Below are positions 61,420 through 64,000 of a stretch of 64,000 bases of DNA, piece after piece. The DNA comes from Leptolyngbya ohadii IS1. GTDB lineage: Bacteria > Cyanobacteriota > Cyanobacteriia > Elainellales > Elainellaceae. The position numbers were made by a program, and so were the translations under genes. Under the pieces are notes generated by a model. That model was not told the DNA's origin, did not search any database, and worked only from the letters and a program-made list of their open reading frames with translations. The DNA lies in assembly GCF_002215035.1 (NCBI RefSeq), contig NZ_NKFP01000001.1, positions 493,501 to 557,500 on the forward strand, given 5' to 3'. Within the stretch, counting starts at the first letter, position 1; each line of letters begins with the position of its first letter.

Positions 61420-62673
61420 ATGACTTCAATCCCCAAAACGGATGTGGCTCAAGCCATTGCTGCCCTATATCGAACCGAATGGGGGAGCATTGTCGCTATC
61501 CTGATTCGTCTGGTCGGAGATTTTGACCTGGCGGAAGAAGCAGCACAAGAAGCCTTTGCGGCGGCAGTGAACCAGTGGGAAACCAGCGGTATTCCCGATC
61601 TTCCCCGTGCCTGGATTATCCGAACTGCCCGATACAAGGCAATCGATCGCCTCCGACGACGGACAAGACTGACGGAAAAACTGGAGTGGTATGCGGCATC
61701 TGGGTTAATTCCATCCAGCGAGGAACCCGCCTACGATAGCGATGAGATTGAAGACGATCGCCTGCAATTAATCTTTACCTGTTGTCATCCGGCACTGGCG
61801 GTCGAGACTCAGGTGGCGTTGACCCTGCGGATGCTGGGTGGATTGGAAACTGACGAAATTGCCCGCGCCTTTCTGGTTCCGACAGCAACAATGGCGCAGC
61901 GGCTCGTTCGCGCTAAACGCAAAATTCGAGATGCAGGCATTCCCTACAAAGTACCAGGGACAGCGGATCTTGCTCCCCGGATAGAGGCAGTCCTGAAGGT
62001 GATCTACCTCATCTTCAATGAAGGCTATGCCGCGACCAAAGGAGATTCGATCGTGCGGGCAGACCTCTGCATTGAGGCAATTCGGCTGGGGCAACTGGTA
62101 CGGCAATTGATGGCACCCCAATCCCCGTCTGAAGTCACAGCACTGGTGGCATTGATGTTGCTGCACGACTCGCGGCGAGATGCCCGTTTAGATGAAGCGG
62201 GGGATTTGATTCTGCTGGAAGACCAGGATCGGAGCCGTTGGAACCATCCACAAATTGCGGAGGCGTTGCCCCTGGTGGAAGAAGCGTTGCGGAGTGGGAC
62301 GGGGGTATATGCCCTACAAGCGGCGATCGCTGCCCTCCACTGCCAGGCAGTCCGTGCCAAAGCAACAGATTGGGCACAGATTGTACGGCTCTATGAGGTG
62401 TTGGAACGCTTACAGCCTTCACCTATCGTCACCTTGAATCGAGCGGTGGCAATCGCAATGGCAGAAAGTCCTCAAGCGGCATTAGGTTTGATTGATCAAC
62501 TTGCCCCAGAACTGGACAGCTACCATCTGTTTCACGCTACCCGTGCGGATTTGTTGCGGCGTGTTGGCGCATTAGAAGAAGCGACCCAGAGCTATACAAG
62601 GGCACTGGAACAAGCTACTAATGACAGTGAGCGTCGGTTTCTGGAGCGTCGGCTGCGCGAATTTCAGCCTTAA
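61420..62673 (+). CDS. ECF42-type RNA polymerase sigma factor with C-terminal extension
   Basis: The 417-residue protein has sigma region 2 (E-W-G-S-I-V-A-I-L-I-R-L-V-G-D-F-D-L-A-E-E-A-A-Q-E) and region 4 (L-R-M-L-G-G-L-E-T-D-E-I-A-R-A-F-L-V-P), then the long DUF6596/TPR-like extension (I-F-N-E-G-Y-A-A-T ... P-I-V-T-L-N-R-A-V-A) that marks the ECF42 group. Members act without a classic anti-sigma factor and usually adjoin a DGPF/YCII-like gene; none is seen here. The start has no clear binding site; the 260-base upstream region contains GGTAACAC(A/C) and TTTGTTACA repeats. Confidence 0.88.
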   Translation: MTSIPKTDVAQAIAALYRTEWGSIVAILIRLVGDFDLAEEAAQEAFAAAVNQWETSGIPDLPRAWIIRTARYKAIDRLRRRTRLTEKLEWYAASGLIPSSEEPAYDSDEIEDDRLQLIFTCCHPALAVETQVALTLRMLGGLETDEIARAFLVPTATMAQRLVRAKRKIRDAGIPYKVPGTADLAPRIEAVLKVIYLIFNEGYAATKGDSIVRADLCIEAIRLGQLVRQLMAPQSPSEVTALVALMLLHDSRRDARLDEAGDLILLEDQDRSRWNHPQIAEALPLVEEALRSGTGVYALQAAIAALHCQAVRAKATDWAQIVRLYEVLERLQPSPIVTLNRAVAIAMAESPQAALGLIDQLAPELDSYHLFHATRADLLRRVGALEEATQSYTRALEQATNDSERRFLERRLREFQP

Positions 62674-62929
62674 CGCAGCGGATTTTCAGTGCATTGGTCT
62701 AAATTCCTTCACCTGAGCCATGCGATCGCTTCGATTTCTGAGGGGGGCACAGATGGAAGAATGCTGTGAAGCTCCCTTCCAGGTTCCAGGTCTGATGGGC
62801 TAACGAATGCGGAGGACGTTCGTAATAGTCGCAATGGCTTGATTGGCAATCAGCAGCTTGAACAGCGGAAGACTATATTCTTCTGCGACGCAAGGCTATC
62901 AGGAGCACCAGCAGGAGCAAGCCGCCGGT

Positions 62930-64000
62930 CTATAAGCCGTTACCAATCAAAATGAAAGGTGCCCAGTAGTAGGGATGGTTCAGGCGATCGCTCACCTCTG
63001 GAGATAGACCTGTGCGAATATCGCGGACGCCAATCGTCCCCCGTGATTCACCCACAACTGTCAGGTCTCCGGTAATTAATGCTTGCTGCGCCAGCTGTAA
63101 TGCCTCGGTTTTGGTTTTGCCGTTCTCCAGGGCAGTGTAGAAAGCGTTCATCAAAACCTGAGTGCCGCCATCGCTGACCTGCCAGAGTGAAGCAATTACC
63201 GCTTTCGCACCGCGATTCTGGAACTGATAGCCAAGTCCTAAAATCTGCTCTCCGTTGTTGTCAAAGCCGCCCAGCCCGGTTTCACAAGCGCTCAACACCA
63301 CCAGATCCACATTGTTTAACGTCCAGGTTTCGATATCCCGCAGGGTTGAACGATCGCCATTGCCAAACAGGATGAAAGACTGGGATGCATCACCAGGTAC
63401 GGCTGCCGCATGGGTGGCGAAGTGCAGAATATTAAATTGATTGAGTTCCGGTTCAATGGTATCCAGGCTAAAGTTTGCATCCATCAGCGTACTGATATTA
63501 GAAAGACTTGCAGCAAGCTGACTCACTTCTCGTCCGGCAAAAGGCAGTCCGGCAAAATTAACGGTACGCTCTCCGATCGGCACAGCATAAACAATGCTTT
63601 GATCCGCAAATGCGCCTGCTAGAATCCGAGGACGGATTGGAGGTTGGGCTGTCAATTCTTCCAGCGAAGCTGATGTGATGTTGTTGATGCGATAGCGTTG
63701 AATCAGCCAGTCCGCCCCGTCATGCAATGCTGCCAGCGGAACATAGCGAAGCTGACCGTCCGGGGCATAAATGATTGTTTTTGCATTGGCTCTGGCTAAA
63801 TCTGCTTCAATTGGCTCAATTAGCCAACGATAGAGCTGCCGTGCCGGCGTAACAGGATCAGAATTGGCATCATCTAACGCTGCACGGAAAGCAACAATTG
63901 CTCGATTCAACTCTGCCCGTCCAACACCTCGCACCGTTCGACGCAGCGGCGGTGAATCTGGGGTAGTAATGATGAGTTCGATGCGATCGTCTAGAATCAA
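62930..64000 (-). CDS. CHAT-domain protein, 5' end outside the window
   Basis: The frame is open to the window edge, and the start codon is not seen; 356 residues are visible. It is a full CHAT domain of the larger type: L-R-Y-V-P-L-A-A-L-H, R-I-N-N-I-T-S-A-S-L, the catalytic His in I-L-H-F-A-T-H-A, and Cys in V-L-S-A-C-E-T-G-L-G. It ends with Y-W-A-P-F-I-L-I-G. Such domains in cyanobacteria often follow TPR or haemagglutinin-like parts, which may be upstream outside the window. About 250 bases without an obvious gene separate it from the convergent sigma factor gene. Confidence 0.9.
   Translation of the reverse strand: MILDDRIELIITTPDSPPLRRTVRGVGRAELNRAIVAFRAALDDANSDPVTPARQLYRWLIEPIEADLARANAKTIIYAPDGQLRYVPLAALHDGADWLIQRYRINNITSASLEELTAQPPIRPRILAGAFADQSIVYAVPIGERTVNFAGLPFAGREVSQLAASLSNISTLMDANFSLDTIEPELNQFNILHFATHAAAVPGDASQSFILFGNGDRSTLRDIETWTLNNVDLVVLSACETGLGGFDNNGEQILGLGYQFQNRGAKAVIASLWQVSDGGTQVLMNAFYTALENGKTKTEALQLAQQALITGDLTVVGESRGTIGVRDIRTGLSPEVSDRLNHPYYWAPFILIGNGL

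Noticed and set aside
1-64000. tRNA or rRNA genes
   Set aside because: No cloverleaf-like segment with the T-loop and anticodon arm, and no rRNA-like sequence, was recognised by eye.

Overview
The window looks like chromosomal DNA of a filamentous or otherwise complex cyanobacterium. The octamer GCGATCGC and its core CGATCG are very frequent on both strands. The gene content also fits: NB-ARC/WD40, CHAT and caspase-like proteins, a PAP/fibrillin gene, DUF1400 proteins, an arsenosugar pair, RTX repeats and a TpsB-type transporter. No rRNA, tRNA or CRISPR array was seen. I cannot name the species.

Layout. 1-13.9 kb: a YugP-like peptidase, a 1245-residue vMAP-HTH/NB-ARC/WD40 protein, an MFS transporter, an RTX protein, a KTSC protein, two paralogous coiled-coil proteins, and a divergent XRE/ImmA regulator pair with two matching palindromic operator candidates. 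13.75-15.8 kb: a PAP/fibrillin gene cut by a complete DDE-type IS with 9-bp target duplications; removing the IS restores the frame exactly. 16.3-24.8 kb: a TpsB transporter with a frameshift in its proline-rich linker, a large PAS histidine kinase, a small winged-helix protein, a ribbon-helix-helix/TOBE regulator, and the arsenosugar genes (peroxidase-like protein and ArsS).

24.8-31.9 kb: a tight six-gene minus-strand operon of mostly uncharacterised proteins. Three carry acidic-aromatic repeats (E-F-E-Y-E type). One combines a possible toxin domain with a HET-C/phospholipase-like domain, and one is a zinc-peptidase-like protein. A LuxR-type regulator diverges from it, and a perfect palindrome lies between. 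33.1-40.3 kb: exopolysaccharide genes (flippase, two glycosyltransferase-type proteins, O-antigen ligase) and a membrane-anchored GH9 glucanase. 40.6-44.3 kb: exported proteins, including two DUF1400-type paralogs.

44.5-53.2 kb: a conflict or cell-death region. A CHAT protease and an nSTAND NTPase share a short RHIM-like motif, at the C-terminus of the protease and the N-terminus of the NTPase, as expected for amyloid-signalling effector/receptor pairs. Upstream lies a three-gene operon of two related large unknown proteins and an orthocaspase with a peptidoglycan-binding-like domain. 53.5-56.3 kb: a graveyard of IS5, IS481 and IS630 pieces plus one nearly intact IS630 element with a poly-C frameshift. 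56.7-64 kb: PRC-barrel protein, OB-like lipoprotein, Nramp-like transporter, HAD phosphatase, small membrane protein, ECF42-type sigma factor, and a CHAT protein running off the end.

Two themes run through the window. One is the density of signalling, protease and death-type proteins. The other is a large number of short degenerate tandem repeats of about 11-17 bp, both between genes and inside coding ends, which look like recent slippage or duplication products. The best candidates for undescribed biology are the acidic-aromatic operon, the CHAT/nSTAND pair and the caspase operon.
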